From: DSNY01 sp964539745 | GTDB taxonomy: Bacteria > Pseudomonadota > Gammaproteobacteria > Burkholderiales > Burkholderiaceae_F | Assembly: GCA_964539745.1 (NCBI GenBank) | Contig: CAZIJU010000010.1 | Span: 1 to 62,575 of the forward strand | Direction of reading: 5' to 3' | Length of the DNA: 62,575 nucleotides | Shown here: positions 43,126 to 51,314 of the stretch, one piece after another | Numbering within the stretch: position 1 is the first letter of the stretch | How the letters are laid out: each line of letters starts with the position of its first letter | Translations under genes and position numbers: made by a program | Notes under the pieces: generated by a model | Seen by the model: the letters and a program-made list of their open reading frames with translations, nothing else | The model's database searches: none | What the model was told of the DNA's origin: nothing

Positions 43126-43652
43126 AGCGCTACGCGGATCTGCTGGCCGACGCGCTGACGCGGGTGCGCGAGATCATGCCGTGGGACCTGCGCGAGCGTC
43201 TTGCCGCGGGTGCTGAGGTGATCGTGCTCGACGTCCGCGAACCCGCCGAGTACGACGCCGCGCACATCGCCGGATCGATCAACGTGCCGCGTGGCGTCCT
43301 CGAACAGGCCTGCGAGTGGGACTTCGACGAGACCGTGCCCGAGCTCGCGGGCGGTCGCGAGCGAGCCATCGTCGTCGTCTGCCGCTCGGGGCATCGGTCC
43401 CTGCTCGCAGCCGACGTGATGCAGGCACTGGGATTCGCCGACGTGGTGTCGTTGAGAACGGGGCTGCGCGGCTGGAACGACTTCGAGCAGCCGCTGGTAA
43501 ACGCGGCGGGTGTCACGCTCGACGCGGATGAGGCCGAGCGCCTGCTGGCATCGCGCGTGCGTCGCGAACAGCGGCGGCCGGCAGGCGCGGTTGCATCGGG
43601 CGTTGCTCGGTCCAAAGCGGACGACGGCGGCGACGCCACGCCGTCGGCGTGA
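43122..43652 (+). CDS. Rhodanese-like domain protein
   Basis: 176-aa protein from GTG 43122 (GTGA overlap with the ispF stop). The rhodanese domain spans about residues 25-120: VIVLDVREPAEYDAAHIAGS and the active-site loop VVVCRSGHRSLLAA (persulfide-carrying Cys). A variable basic/Ala-rich tail of about 40 residues follows. Sulfur acceptor unknown. Tight coupling to ispDF may be only positional. Confidence 0.85.
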   Translation: MKRYADLLADALTRVREIMPWDLRERLAAGAEVIVLDVREPAEYDAAHIAGSINVPRGVLEQACEWDFDETVPELAGGRERAIVVVCRSGHRSLLAADVMQALGFADVVSLRTGLRGWNDFEQPLVNAAGVTLDADEAERLLASRVRREQRRPAGAVASGVARSKADDGGDATPSA

Positions 43653-43674
43653 CGCGCGCACGCTGCGCAACGAT

Positions 43675-45000
43675 TCAGGACAGCGGCAGCCGCAGCCGGG
43701 CGCGCAGCCCGTGTGGCCGGTTCGGCACGAGCGCCAGCGTGCCGCCGTGCAGCCGGGCAATGCGGTCGACGATCGCCAGCCCGAGCCCGGCGCCGGCGTG
43801 GCCGGAGCGGGCCGACTCGCCTCGCTCGAACGGCCGGACCAGGCGGTCGACCTCGTCCGGCGCAATGCCCGGTCCGCGGTCGGCAATCTCGATCAACGCG
43901 TCGCCGTCTTCGACCCGAACCTCGACGCTCAATTGAAGCGCTGCGGATTCCGGATCGCGCCCGTAGCGTGCCGCGTTGGCGAGCAGGTTCTCGAGCGCAC
44001 GCGAGAGTTCCATGCGATAGCCGAGTATTCGGACCCCGGGTGCGATGCGCCGTTCGACGCGCGCGCCGTCGTGCGTTTCGAGTCGCGCATGGGCGATGGC
44101 TTCCTCGACGAGGGCCGACAGATCGATTCTCTCGCGCGGCTGCTGCGGCGCCGGCCGCGCGTAGTCGAGGAAGCGTCCCACGATGGCATCGATCTGCTCG
44201 ATGTCGCCGATCATCGCGGCGCGGGCCGCCTCGGGAAGGTCGTTGATTTCGAGCTCGAGCCGCAGCCGCGCGAGCGGCGTACGCAGATCGTGCGAGATGC
44301 CGGCCAGCAACACTGCGCGATCCTGTTCGAGTTTCGCCAGGTCGGCGACCATCCGGTTGAAGCTCGCGTTGACCGTGCGGATTTCGATCGGGCCCGCATC
44401 CGGCAGCGGTTCCGGCGTGCGCCCGGCGCCGAGCGCGCGCGCGGCGTCCGACAGCCGCTTCAGCGGGCGGTTGACCACGCTCGTGATCGCGACGGCGGCC
44501 AGCATCGACAGCAGCATCGAGACGACCGCCCAGCGCACCCACAAGGTGCCGGCGTCGCGCGCGAGCGGATCGCGCTCGATGAAGACCCAGTATGCGTCGC
44601 CGTCGATGTCGAAACTCACCCAGATACCGGCGACACCGTTGACTTCCGCGGCGATCCGGGTGTCGGGCCCCAGGCGTTCGATCACTTGCTTCGACACCAG
44701 ACCGATCAGTGGGAAGTCGGGGAACGGCTTGACCTGATCGGTCGGTTCCAGCGGCACGACCCGGATGCCCTCGTCGTCGGCCAGTTCCGCGAGCAAAAAG
44801 CGTCGCGTCGCAGGGTCCGAATAAAGCAGCGCGCTGCGCGTGAGGTTGACGATCGAAACCACCTGCTGCGCGATCTGCCGGGCGCGCGGCTCGCGCTCGA
44901 AGACGCGAAAGCTCTGCACCCAGGCGGCAAGGCTCGCCGCGATCAGCAGCAGGATCAGCAGGAAGGTGCGCCAGAACAGGCTGGGGGAACGCAGCTTCAC
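43675..45000 (-). CDS. envZ: Sensor histidine kinase EnvZ-like
   Basis: 441-aa membrane sensor. First helix FWRTFLLILLLIAASLAAWV, a periplasmic region of about 120 residues, second helix AVVSMLLSMLAAVAIT, HAMP domain (NRPLKRLSDAARALGAGRTP), HisKA box LAGISHDLRTPLARLRLELE with the phospho-accepting His, then HATPase N, G1 (IADRGPGIAPDEVDRLVRPF) and G2 (GHAGAGLGLAIVDRI) boxes. I chose GTG 45000 just before the first helix. It is separated from ompR by a 168-bp hairpin-containing spacer rather than overlapping it. Confidence 0.92.
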   Translation of the reverse strand: MKLRSPSLFWRTFLLILLLIAASLAAWVQSFRVFEREPRARQIAQQVVSIVNLTRSALLYSDPATRRFLLAELADDEGIRVVPLEPTDQVKPFPDFPLIGLVSKQVIERLGPDTRIAAEVNGVAGIWVSFDIDGDAYWVFIERDPLARDAGTLWVRWAVVSMLLSMLAAVAITSVVNRPLKRLSDAARALGAGRTPEPLPDAGPIEIRTVNASFNRMVADLAKLEQDRAVLLAGISHDLRTPLARLRLELEINDLPEAARAAMIGDIEQIDAIVGRFLDYARPAPQQPRERIDLSALVEEAIAHARLETHDGARVERRIAPGVRILGYRMELSRALENLLANAARYGRDPESAALQLSVEVRVEDGDALIEIADRGPGIAPDEVDRLVRPFERGESARSGHAGAGLGLAIVDRIARLHGGTLALVPNRPHGLRARLRLPLS

Positions 45001-45056
45001 GCGGCGGCCTTGCCGGGGATGCCTGAAGTCGCCTCGCGCCGCGCTCTTGCGAGACC

Positions 45057-45073
45057 GGCGGCGCGGAGCCGCC
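45057..45073 (-). other. Hairpin in the ompR-envZ spacer
   Basis: GGCGGC-gcgga-GCCGCC forms a perfect 6-bp GC stem within the 168-bp region between the ompR stop and the envZ start. There is no U-run. It may adjust envZ expression relative to ompR or be incidental in GC-rich DNA. Confidence 0.3.
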
Positions 45074-45168
45074 GCCCGCGCGCACCGCCTTCCGGGCGAA
45101 TAGGCGGCCACGCGCGGAACCCGCGCGCTGCCCGATCGACGGCGGCAGGCGGGCGCGCGCGCGACGAA

Positions 45169-45894
45169 TTACGCCTGCCCATCCGGCACGAACACGTAGC
45201 CCAGCCCCCACACGGTCTGGATGTATCTCGGTTTGCTCGGGTCGGGCTCGATCATCTTGCGCAGGCGCGAAATCTGCACGTCGAGCGAGCGGTCGAACGC
45301 CTCGTACTCGCGCCCGCGCGCCATCTCCATCAACTTTTCGCGGGACAGCGGCACGCGCGGGCAGCGCGCGAAGGCCTTGAGCACCGCGAACTCGCCGGTG
45401 GTCAGTGGTACCTGCTCGCCGTTCCTGGTCAGCGTGCGGGTCGACAGGTCGAGCACGAAATCGCCGAAGGCCACCGTTTTCGGCTCCTGCGACGGGGCGC
45501 CGGGTACTTCGTCCGGCGCCTTGCGGCGCAGGACCGCGTTGATGCGGGCGAGCAGTTCGCGCGGGTTGAAAGGTTTCGGCAGGTAGTCGTCGGCGCCCAT
45601 CTCGAGCCCGACGATGCGGTCGACGTCCTCGCCCTTGGCGGTCAGCATCACGATCGGTGTCGGATCGTTGGCGCCGCGCAGCCTCCGCAAGACGGACAGG
45701 CCGTCCTCGCCGGGCATCATCAGGTCGAGGATCAGCACGTCGAATCGTTCGCGCAGCCACAGCTTGTTCATCGCCTGGGCGTTCTCCGCGGTGTAGACGG
45801 TGAAGCCGTTGTCGCCGAGGTAGCGCCGTAGCAGTTCGCGCAACCGCGGGTCGTCGTCGACGACGAGGATCTTCGGGGGACCGTGACGGGTCAT
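45169..45894 (-). CDS. ompR: Response regulator OmpR-like
   Basis: 241-aa regulator. Receiver domain with KILVVDDDPRLRELL (acidic pocket), LILDLMMPGEDG (phospho-Asp near residue 57), MLTAKGE and YLPKPFNPREL (Lys). The winged-helix domain (about 140-241) has LTTGEFAVLKAFARCPRVPLSREKL and VDVQISRLRK-type recognition (DVQISRLRKMIEPDP). Followed on the same strand by envZ. Confidence 0.95.
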   Translation of the reverse strand: MTRHGPPKILVVDDDPRLRELLRRYLGDNGFTVYTAENAQAMNKLWLRERFDVLILDLMMPGEDGLSVLRRLRGANDPTPIVMLTAKGEDVDRIVGLEMGADDYLPKPFNPRELLARINAVLRRKAPDEVPGAPSQEPKTVAFGDFVLDLSTRTLTRNGEQVPLTTGEFAVLKAFARCPRVPLSREKLMEMARGREYEAFDRSLDVQISRLRKMIEPDPSKPRYIQTVWGLGYVFVPDGQA

Positions 45895-45967
45895 CGATGT
45901 GTGGTCTCGCTGCGGGGCCGCCGATCGTACGCAGCGCGCTCCGGCCGATGCGGCGGCAGAACAAAGT

Positions 45968-45981
45968 GTTACAGAATTTAC
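45968..45981. promoter_or_regulatory. Direct-repeat motif upstream of ompR
   Basis: On the minus strand GTAAATTCTGTAAC places GTAAA and GTAAC nine bases apart, about 75-90 nt upstream of the ompR start. Tandem half-sites of this kind are typical of OmpR-family binding sites, so autoregulation is possible. The same region could supply a TAAATT -10. Weak evidence. Confidence 0.3.
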
Positions 45982-46082
45982 CGCTCCCGCCCGCGGTTTT
46001 CAGCGATGCTCGCCGCCGGCTGCGCGCTGAATACCTATCATTCTGCTCGAAGCGCCGACCCGATCGAGGCACCGTTTACGGC

Positions 46083-46535
46083 ATGACCGGATTCCGCGTC
46101 CTGCGATTCGCCACTGCTGCGCTGCTCGCGGTGGCAGGCCTCGTCTCGGCGCAGCCGGCGCGGTCCGACGATGCACCCGGTGCGCGCCTGACGCCGGAGC
46201 AAGGACAGGAACCTTGGCAGCGCATGGCACCCGAGCAGCGCGAGCAGTGGCTACGCGCTCACACGCCGGAGCAACGCCGTCAGCTGTGGATGCGGATGTC
46301 GCCCGAGCAGCGTCAGGCGATCCGCGAGCGGATGACGCCGGAGCAGCGCGACGCGATGCGCCAGCGCTTGATGCAGGACCGGCAGCGACGCACCGACGAC
46401 GAAGCAGGGCCGCGCATCGGCGATGGCATGGCCCACCGGCTGACGCCCGAGGAACGGCAGCGATTGCGCGAGCAGATCCGCGAGGCCAACCGCGAATGGC
46501 GCGGTAAAGGCCGCGGTCCGCGCGGCGAACGCTGA
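46083..46535 (+). CDS. Secreted DUF3106-type protein with PEQR repeats
   Basis: 150-aa protein with a signal peptide (FATAALLAVAGLVSAQPARS). It then has five or six 11-14-residue units with the core xPEQR: TPEQGQEPWQRMAPEQREQW, TPEQRRQLWMRMSPEQRQAI and so on. A Gly/Arg-rich basic tail follows. This matches DUF3106, a periplasmic helical protein of unknown function. It is divergent from ompR and 7 bp upstream of the DUF1800 gene, so it is probably co-transcribed with it. Confidence 0.78.
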   Translation: MTGFRVLRFATAALLAVAGLVSAQPARSDDAPGARLTPEQGQEPWQRMAPEQREQWLRAHTPEQRRQLWMRMSPEQRQAIRERMTPEQRDAMRQRLMQDRQRRTDDEAGPRIGDGMAHRLTPEERQRLREQIREANREWRGKGRGPRGER

Positions 46536-46542
46536 TCGCACC

Positions 46543-48033
46543 ATGCATCGCGTTGGCTTGGTGGCGGCACTTTGGCTAAGCGCTGCGGCGGCGCTGGCGC
46601 AACCGCTGGGTGCCGAACGCGCCAAACTGTTGCTGACGCGCGCGGGCTTTGCGCCGAGCGCAGACGAAATCGCCCGCTTCGCCCCGCTCGATGCGCATGC
46701 CGCGGTCGAGCGGCTGCTCGCCGAGGTGCGCACAACGGCGCAGACGCCGGCACCCGGCTGGGTCGACGAACCGATCGTTTCGCCGCGCGCATTGCGCGCG
46801 ATGAGCGAGGACGAACGCAAGGCCGAACGGCAGCGGGCGATCCGGCAGTCCCTGGAGCTTCGCGCCTGGTGGCTGCGCGAGATGGTGGACACGCCGTCCG
46901 CGCTCACCGAGCGGATGACGCTGTTCTGGCACAACCACTTCGTCTCCGCGCAACCGAAAGTGCGGTGGGCGCAACTGATGTACCGCCAGAACGCCCTGTT
47001 GCGCAGACACGCGCTCGGCAACTTCGGCGCGCTGCTGCACGCGGTCGCCCGCGATCCGGCAATGCTGATCTACCTCGATTCGGCGACCAACCGCCGCGGC
47101 GCTCCGAACGAGAACTTCGCGCGCGAACTGATGGAACTGTTCACGCTCGGCGAAGGCCGATACTCCGAAAGTGACGTCCGGGAGGCCGCGCGCGCGTTCA
47201 CCGGCTGGAGCGTGGACCCGGACAGCGGCACCTTCGTGTTCCGCCGCGCGGTGCACGACGACGGCGAGAAAACGGTGCTGGGCCGCAGCGGCCGCTTCGA
47301 CGGCGACGCGGTGCTCGACCTGCTGCTCGAGCACCCCGCGACGGCGCGGTTCATCGTCGCCAAGCTCTGGCGCGAGTTCGTCTCGCCGCAACCGGATGCC
47401 GAGCGAGTCGAGCAGATCGCGCAGCGCTTCCGCGCGAGCGGCTACGAAATCCGCGTGGCCTTGCGCGAACTGCTGCTGCAGCCCGAGGTCACGACCCGCG
47501 ACCAGGACAACGCCCTCGTGAAATCCCCCGCCGAGTTGGTCGTCGGCTTCGTCCGGCAGGCGCGTGCGGAACTGGCCCATCCGATCGGTGGCGCGATCGC
47601 ACTGGCGGCGATGGGCCAGAACCTGTTCGCGCCGCCGAATGTGCGCGGCTGGCCCGGCGGCGAAGCCTGGATCAATACCCAGACTTTGCTTGCGCGCAAG
47701 CAGTTTCTCGCGAACGCACTCGCCCGCGACGCAGTCTCGAAGGGTATCGCGGCGATGGCGTCGATGACGGAGCCTGCGGGCGAGACTTCGCCCGCGAGCG
47801 ATATGCAACGCCGCGGAGCACTCGCGCAGGCACATGCGGTGCGGCTCGACCCTGCGGCCTGGCTGAAGGCGATTGGCGCGGTCGCGGTCGAACAGCCGCT
47901 CGATGCTGCAGCGGCGGCGCGGCTTGCTGGCGCATTGCTCGTGCTGCCCCCGACGAGCACGCCGCATTCGCAGGCGCTGGCGTTCGATGTGCTGCGCGCG
48001 ACCGTGCTCGATCCGGTCTATCAGCTGAAATGA
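46543..48033 (+). CDS. DUF1800 domain protein
   Basis: 496-aa exported protein (signal peptide LVAALWLSAAAALAQ). DUF1800 features: LLTRAGFAPSADEI near the N-terminus, MTLFWHNHFVSAQPKV near residue 125, NENFARELMELFTLGEG near 188, and PPNVRGWPGGEAWINTQTLLARK near 363. DUF1800 genes are almost always followed by a DUF1501 gene, as here (15-bp gap). The reaction is unknown. Confidence 0.88.
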   Translation: MHRVGLVAALWLSAAAALAQPLGAERAKLLLTRAGFAPSADEIARFAPLDAHAAVERLLAEVRTTAQTPAPGWVDEPIVSPRALRAMSEDERKAERQRAIRQSLELRAWWLREMVDTPSALTERMTLFWHNHFVSAQPKVRWAQLMYRQNALLRRHALGNFGALLHAVARDPAMLIYLDSATNRRGAPNENFARELMELFTLGEGRYSESDVREAARAFTGWSVDPDSGTFVFRRAVHDDGEKTVLGRSGRFDGDAVLDLLLEHPATARFIVAKLWREFVSPQPDAERVEQIAQRFRASGYEIRVALRELLLQPEVTTRDQDNALVKSPAELVVGFVRQARAELAHPIGGAIALAAMGQNLFAPPNVRGWPGGEAWINTQTLLARKQFLANALARDAVSKGIAAMASMTEPAGETSPASDMQRRGALAQAHAVRLDPAAWLKAIGAVAVEQPLDAAAAARLAGALLVLPPTSTPHSQALAFDVLRATVLDPVYQLK

Positions 48034-48048
48034 GGACGTGAGGCGGCG

Positions 48049-49200
48049 GTGACCACGCGCAGGCAGTGTCTCGGGGTCGGCGGTGCGGCGCTGGCGTGCT
48101 GGGCGTTTGGGGGCTGGGCGGGTGCTGCGGCGGCTTCGGTGCCGCGGCTGCTCGTGCTGATCGAACTGCGCGGCGGCAACGACGGACTGAACACCGTGGT
48201 GCCCTTTGAAGATGGCCGCTATTACGATCTGCGCCCGCGGCTCGCGCTGCGCGACGATGCGATCGTGCCGCTCGGCGAAGGCATGGCCCTGCACGGGGCG
48301 CTCGCGCCGCTGCGGGCGTTGTGGGACGCGCGCGAGATGACGGTGATTTGCGGCGTCGGCTACCCGCAGCCCAACCTGTCGCACTTTCGATCGATCGAAA
48401 TCTGGGATACCGCATCTGCGAGCGGACAGTACCTGCAGGAGGGTTGGCTGACGCGCGCGGCGATGCAGTCAACAGCATTTCGCGACGCGAGTGTGGATGG
48501 CGTGGTGATCGGCGCGAACGACCTCGGGCCGTTGGCCGGGGGTGCGCGCGCTCTGGCGGTGGCCGATCCGGCCCGTCTGGCGCGCCAGGCGCGGCTGGTC
48601 GGCCACGCCGAGGGTCAGGCGCGCGGCGCGCTTGCCCATCTGATGCGGGTCGAACGCGACATCGTGCGTGCTGGCGCGCAATTGCGGACCGACACCGCCT
48701 TTGCGACCGAATTCCCGCGCGGTCCGTTCGGCCTGGCCGTGCAGCGCGCCGCAGAAGTGGCGGCAACGCGGCGCGTGCCGATCGTGCGTGTGACGCTGGC
48801 CGGCTTCGACACCCACCAGAACCAGTTGAACGTTCACGCCACCCTTCTGCGGCAGCTGGCCGACGGGGTGGTCGCATTGCGTGCGGCGTTGACCGAAGCG
48901 GATCTGTGGCGTGAGACGCTGGTGCTGACCTACTCTGAGTTCGGCCGTCGCCCACGTGAAAACGCCAGCGGCGGCACCGATCACGGCGCCGCAAGCGTGA
49001 TGTTTGCCTTCGGCGCTCAGGTCGCTGGCGGCTTCATCGGCGATCCACCCGCGCTTGGGCGGCTCGACGACGGGGGCAACCTGCCGTTTGCAATCGATTT
49101 TCGGGCCGTCTACGCGACCGTGCTGCAACGCTGGTGGGGGATCGACAGCGCGCGCGTGCTGGACGGCCGCTTCGGGCCTTTGCCGATGCTGCGTGTCTGA
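48049..49200 (+). CDS. DUF1501 domain protein, second copy
   Basis: 383-aa protein from a GTG start. The N-terminus VTTRRQCLGVGGAALACWAFGG is a twin-arginine-type signal (TRRQCL). Family motifs: LIELRGGNDGLNTVVPFED near residue 42, GYPQPNLSHFRSIEIWDTAS near 103, LAGFDTHQNQLNVH near 245 and TYSEFGRRPREN near 295. Pairs with DUF1800 upstream. It is paralogous to the protein at 3278-4540, which has a different partner. Confidence 0.87.
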   Translation: MTTRRQCLGVGGAALACWAFGGWAGAAAASVPRLLVLIELRGGNDGLNTVVPFEDGRYYDLRPRLALRDDAIVPLGEGMALHGALAPLRALWDAREMTVICGVGYPQPNLSHFRSIEIWDTASASGQYLQEGWLTRAAMQSTAFRDASVDGVVIGANDLGPLAGGARALAVADPARLARQARLVGHAEGQARGALAHLMRVERDIVRAGAQLRTDTAFATEFPRGPFGLAVQRAAEVAATRRVPIVRVTLAGFDTHQNQLNVHATLLRQLADGVVALRAALTEADLWRETLVLTYSEFGRRPRENASGGTDHGAASVMFAFGAQVAGGFIGDPPALGRLDDGGNLPFAIDFRAVYATVLQRWWGIDSARVLDGRFGPLPMLRV

Positions 49201-49255
49201 GCGTGCCGGATAGAATTCGTCCGGACGGCGCGCAGATCGCGCGCTGCGCCACGCC

Positions 49256-49972
49256 GTGACGAACACGCCGCTCCTCGTCGCCTTCGACACCGCGACCGAC
49301 ATCTGCTCGGTTGCGCTTGCGCGCGGCGGCGAGATCGTCGAGTCGAGCGAAACGGTCGGTCACGAGCACTCCGAGCGGCTGCTGCCGATGATCGACGCGC
49401 TGCTCGCGCAGTACGGACTGCGGCTCGCCGATTGCGACGCGATCGCCTTCGGTGCGGGGCCCGGATCGTTCACCGGGCTGCGCATCGCGTGCAGCGTCGC
49501 GCAAGGCTTGGCGTGGGGTGCGGGCAAGCGCGTCATCCCGATCGGCAACCTCGCTGCGCTGGCGCGCCGGGTCTTCGATCGCCGTCCCGCCGCCGCACGC
49601 GTGGTCGCGGCCGTCGACGCGCGCATGCGCGAGGCTTACTGGGCGGTTTACGAACGGCGCGGCGACGCGTGCATCGAGGTGGTGCCGCCGGCGCTCGGCG
49701 CCGCCGCCGAGCTCGGCGCGCTGTTTGACCGCTGGTCGCCCGATGCAGTTGCCGGAGATGCGCTAAGCGCTTTCCCGGAGCTGGCCGACCACGTCGCAGT
49801 GTGGGAGCGCCTGCCGGCGCTGCGCGCGAGCGCGGCGCCGATCGCAGCGCTCGCACTCGACGCATGGCGCGCCGGACGGACGCTCGCGCCACGGGACGCG
49901 GCGCCGCTGTACGTGCGCGACCGCGTGGCCTTGACCGTCGACGAGCGGCGCGCGGCACGGGCGGCGACATGA
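49256..49972 (+). CDS. tsaB: tRNA threonylcarbamoyladenosine biosynthesis protein TsaB
   Basis: 238-aa ASKHA-fold partner of TsaD in t6A tRNA modification. N-terminal LVAFDTATDICSVALARGGE, conserved HSERLLPMIDALL and the family hallmark FGAGPGSFTGLRIA. GTG start. The stop overlaps the ATG of rimI by 4 bp. Confidence 0.94.
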   Translation: MTNTPLLVAFDTATDICSVALARGGEIVESSETVGHEHSERLLPMIDALLAQYGLRLADCDAIAFGAGPGSFTGLRIACSVAQGLAWGAGKRVIPIGNLAALARRVFDRRPAAARVVAAVDARMREAYWAVYERRGDACIEVVPPALGAAAELGALFDRWSPDAVAGDALSAFPELADHVAVWERLPALRASAAPIAALALDAWRAGRTLAPRDAAPLYVRDRVALTVDERRAARAAT

Positions 49973-50436
49973 GCGCGGTCGTCAGACCGGCCGAAGAGCG
50001 CTTCGAGCCGATGCTGCGGACGGATCTCGATGAGATCGTCGCGATCGAGCGGGAGATCTATCCGTTCCCGTGGACGCGCGGAAACTTCGAGGACGCGCTC
50101 GCGGCTGGCTACAGCGCGTGGGTACTGCGCGACGCCAGCGGCGCGCTGATCGCCTACGCAGTGGTGATGCTGGCGCTGGACGAGGCACATCTGTTGAACC
50201 TGAGTGTGGCGCGGCCTTACCACCGCTACGGTTTTGGGTGGCGCATGCTCGACTGGATGGCGCAGCGCGCGCGCGATCACGGCGCGCGAACGATGCTGCT
50301 CGAAGTGCGGCCGAGCAATCTGCCGGCGCAGCGGCTGTACGCGCGCTACGGCTTCGAACGCATCGGCGTACGGCGCGGCTACTACCCGTCGCACGGTGGG
50401 CGCGAAGACGCGCTGGTCATGCGTATCACCCTGTGA
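49969..50436 (+). CDS. rimI: Ribosomal-protein-alanine N-acetyltransferase RimI
   Basis: 155-aa GNAT acetyltransferase. Substrate loop YPFPWTRGNFEDAL; acetyl-CoA region VARPYHRYGFGWRML, where the usual Q/RxxGxG/A is degenerate (HRYGFG); LEVRPSNLPAQRLYARYGF in the C-terminal part. tsaB-rimI adjacency supports the assignment. Confidence 0.92.
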   Translation: MSAVVRPAEERFEPMLRTDLDEIVAIEREIYPFPWTRGNFEDALAAGYSAWVLRDASGALIAYAVVMLALDEAHLLNLSVARPYHRYGFGWRMLDWMAQRARDHGARTMLLEVRPSNLPAQRLYARYGFERIGVRRGYYPSHGGREDALVMRITL

Positions 50437-50441
50437 AGACG

Positions 50442-51305
50442 ATGAGTCTCGATCCGCGGCGCGCGTGGCTTTGGCATGCGATGGACCTCGGACCGCTGTG
50501 GGTCGAGCGCCGTTCGCGCGCCGGTGTCGGCGATGCGGCCGAAGACCTGGTTTCGGCAGACGCAGGCGAGCCTGCCGAAGTTGGCGCCGCCATACCGTCG
50601 GCGCGACCGGCCGGCCGGCCCGTCGCGGCCGTGCCGTCGCTGCGGATCGAGTTCGCCGAGGGGCTGCGGGTGCGTCTTGCGGAGGCGGGCGACGCGCGCG
50701 GCGCGGCGATCGCGCGGATGGATTGGAACGAGCTACGCGCGTCGGTTGCGGCGTGTGTGGCCTGTCCGCTATGCAAGACGCGGACGCAGACCGTGTTCGG
50801 CGTCGGGCACCCGTCGGCGCGCTGGATGATCGTCGGCGAGGCGCCGGGCGCGGAGGAGGATGCGCGCGGCGAGCCCTTCGTCGGGCAGGCCGGCCGCCTG
50901 CTCGACAACATGCTCGCATCGATCGGACTGTCGCGGCATGCGCAAGACGCGTCGAGCGTGTATATCGCCAACGTGCTCAAGTGCAGGCCGCCCGGCAATC
51001 GCAACCCAGAGCCCGCCGAAGCGGCGGCATGCGAACCTTACCTGCGGCGGCAGATCGCGCTGGTCCGTCCGGCGCTGATCGTCGTGATGGGGCGTGTGGC
51101 CGCACAGTCGCTGCTGGCGACCGACGCGACGGTCGCGAGCCTGCGGGGCCGCGTCCACCGGATCGTCGTCGAAGAAAGGCTGATCCCCGTCGTCGTGACC
51201 TATCACCCGGCGTACCTGCTGCGCAACCTCAACGACAAGGCGAAGTCGTGGGCCGACCTGTGCTTCGCGCGCGAGGTGTACGCCCGCGTGGCGAACGCCG
51301 GCTGA
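50442..51305 (+). CDS. Uracil-DNA glycosylase, family 4-type
   Basis: 287-aa Fe-S uracil-DNA glycosylase. The N-terminal 80 residues are variable. Then Cys ligands in CVACPLCKTRTQTV, motif GEAPGAEEDARGEPFVGQAGRLLDNML, VYIANVLKCRPPGNRNPEP with the third Cys, the fourth Cys in CEPYL, and the C-terminal motif TYHPAYLLRN. Start is ATG 50442, or GTG 50433, whose G-T-G overlaps the rimI stop. The third gene of the tsaB-rimI-udg run. Confidence 0.92.
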   Translation: MSLDPRRAWLWHAMDLGPLWVERRSRAGVGDAAEDLVSADAGEPAEVGAAIPSARPAGRPVAAVPSLRIEFAEGLRVRLAEAGDARGAAIARMDWNELRASVAACVACPLCKTRTQTVFGVGHPSARWMIVGEAPGAEEDARGEPFVGQAGRLLDNMLASIGLSRHAQDASSVYIANVLKCRPPGNRNPEPAEAAACEPYLRRQIALVRPALIVVMGRVAAQSLLATDATVASLRGRVHRIVVEERLIPVVVTYHPAYLLRNLNDKAKSWADLCFAREVYARVANAG

Positions 51306-51314
51306 TGCGCGCCG

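Noticed and set aside
45001..45111. EnvZ start at 45111 (478 aa)
   Set aside because: The extra 37 residues are Arg/Ala-rich and lie in the hairpin spacer; GTG 45000 just precedes the first membrane helix.
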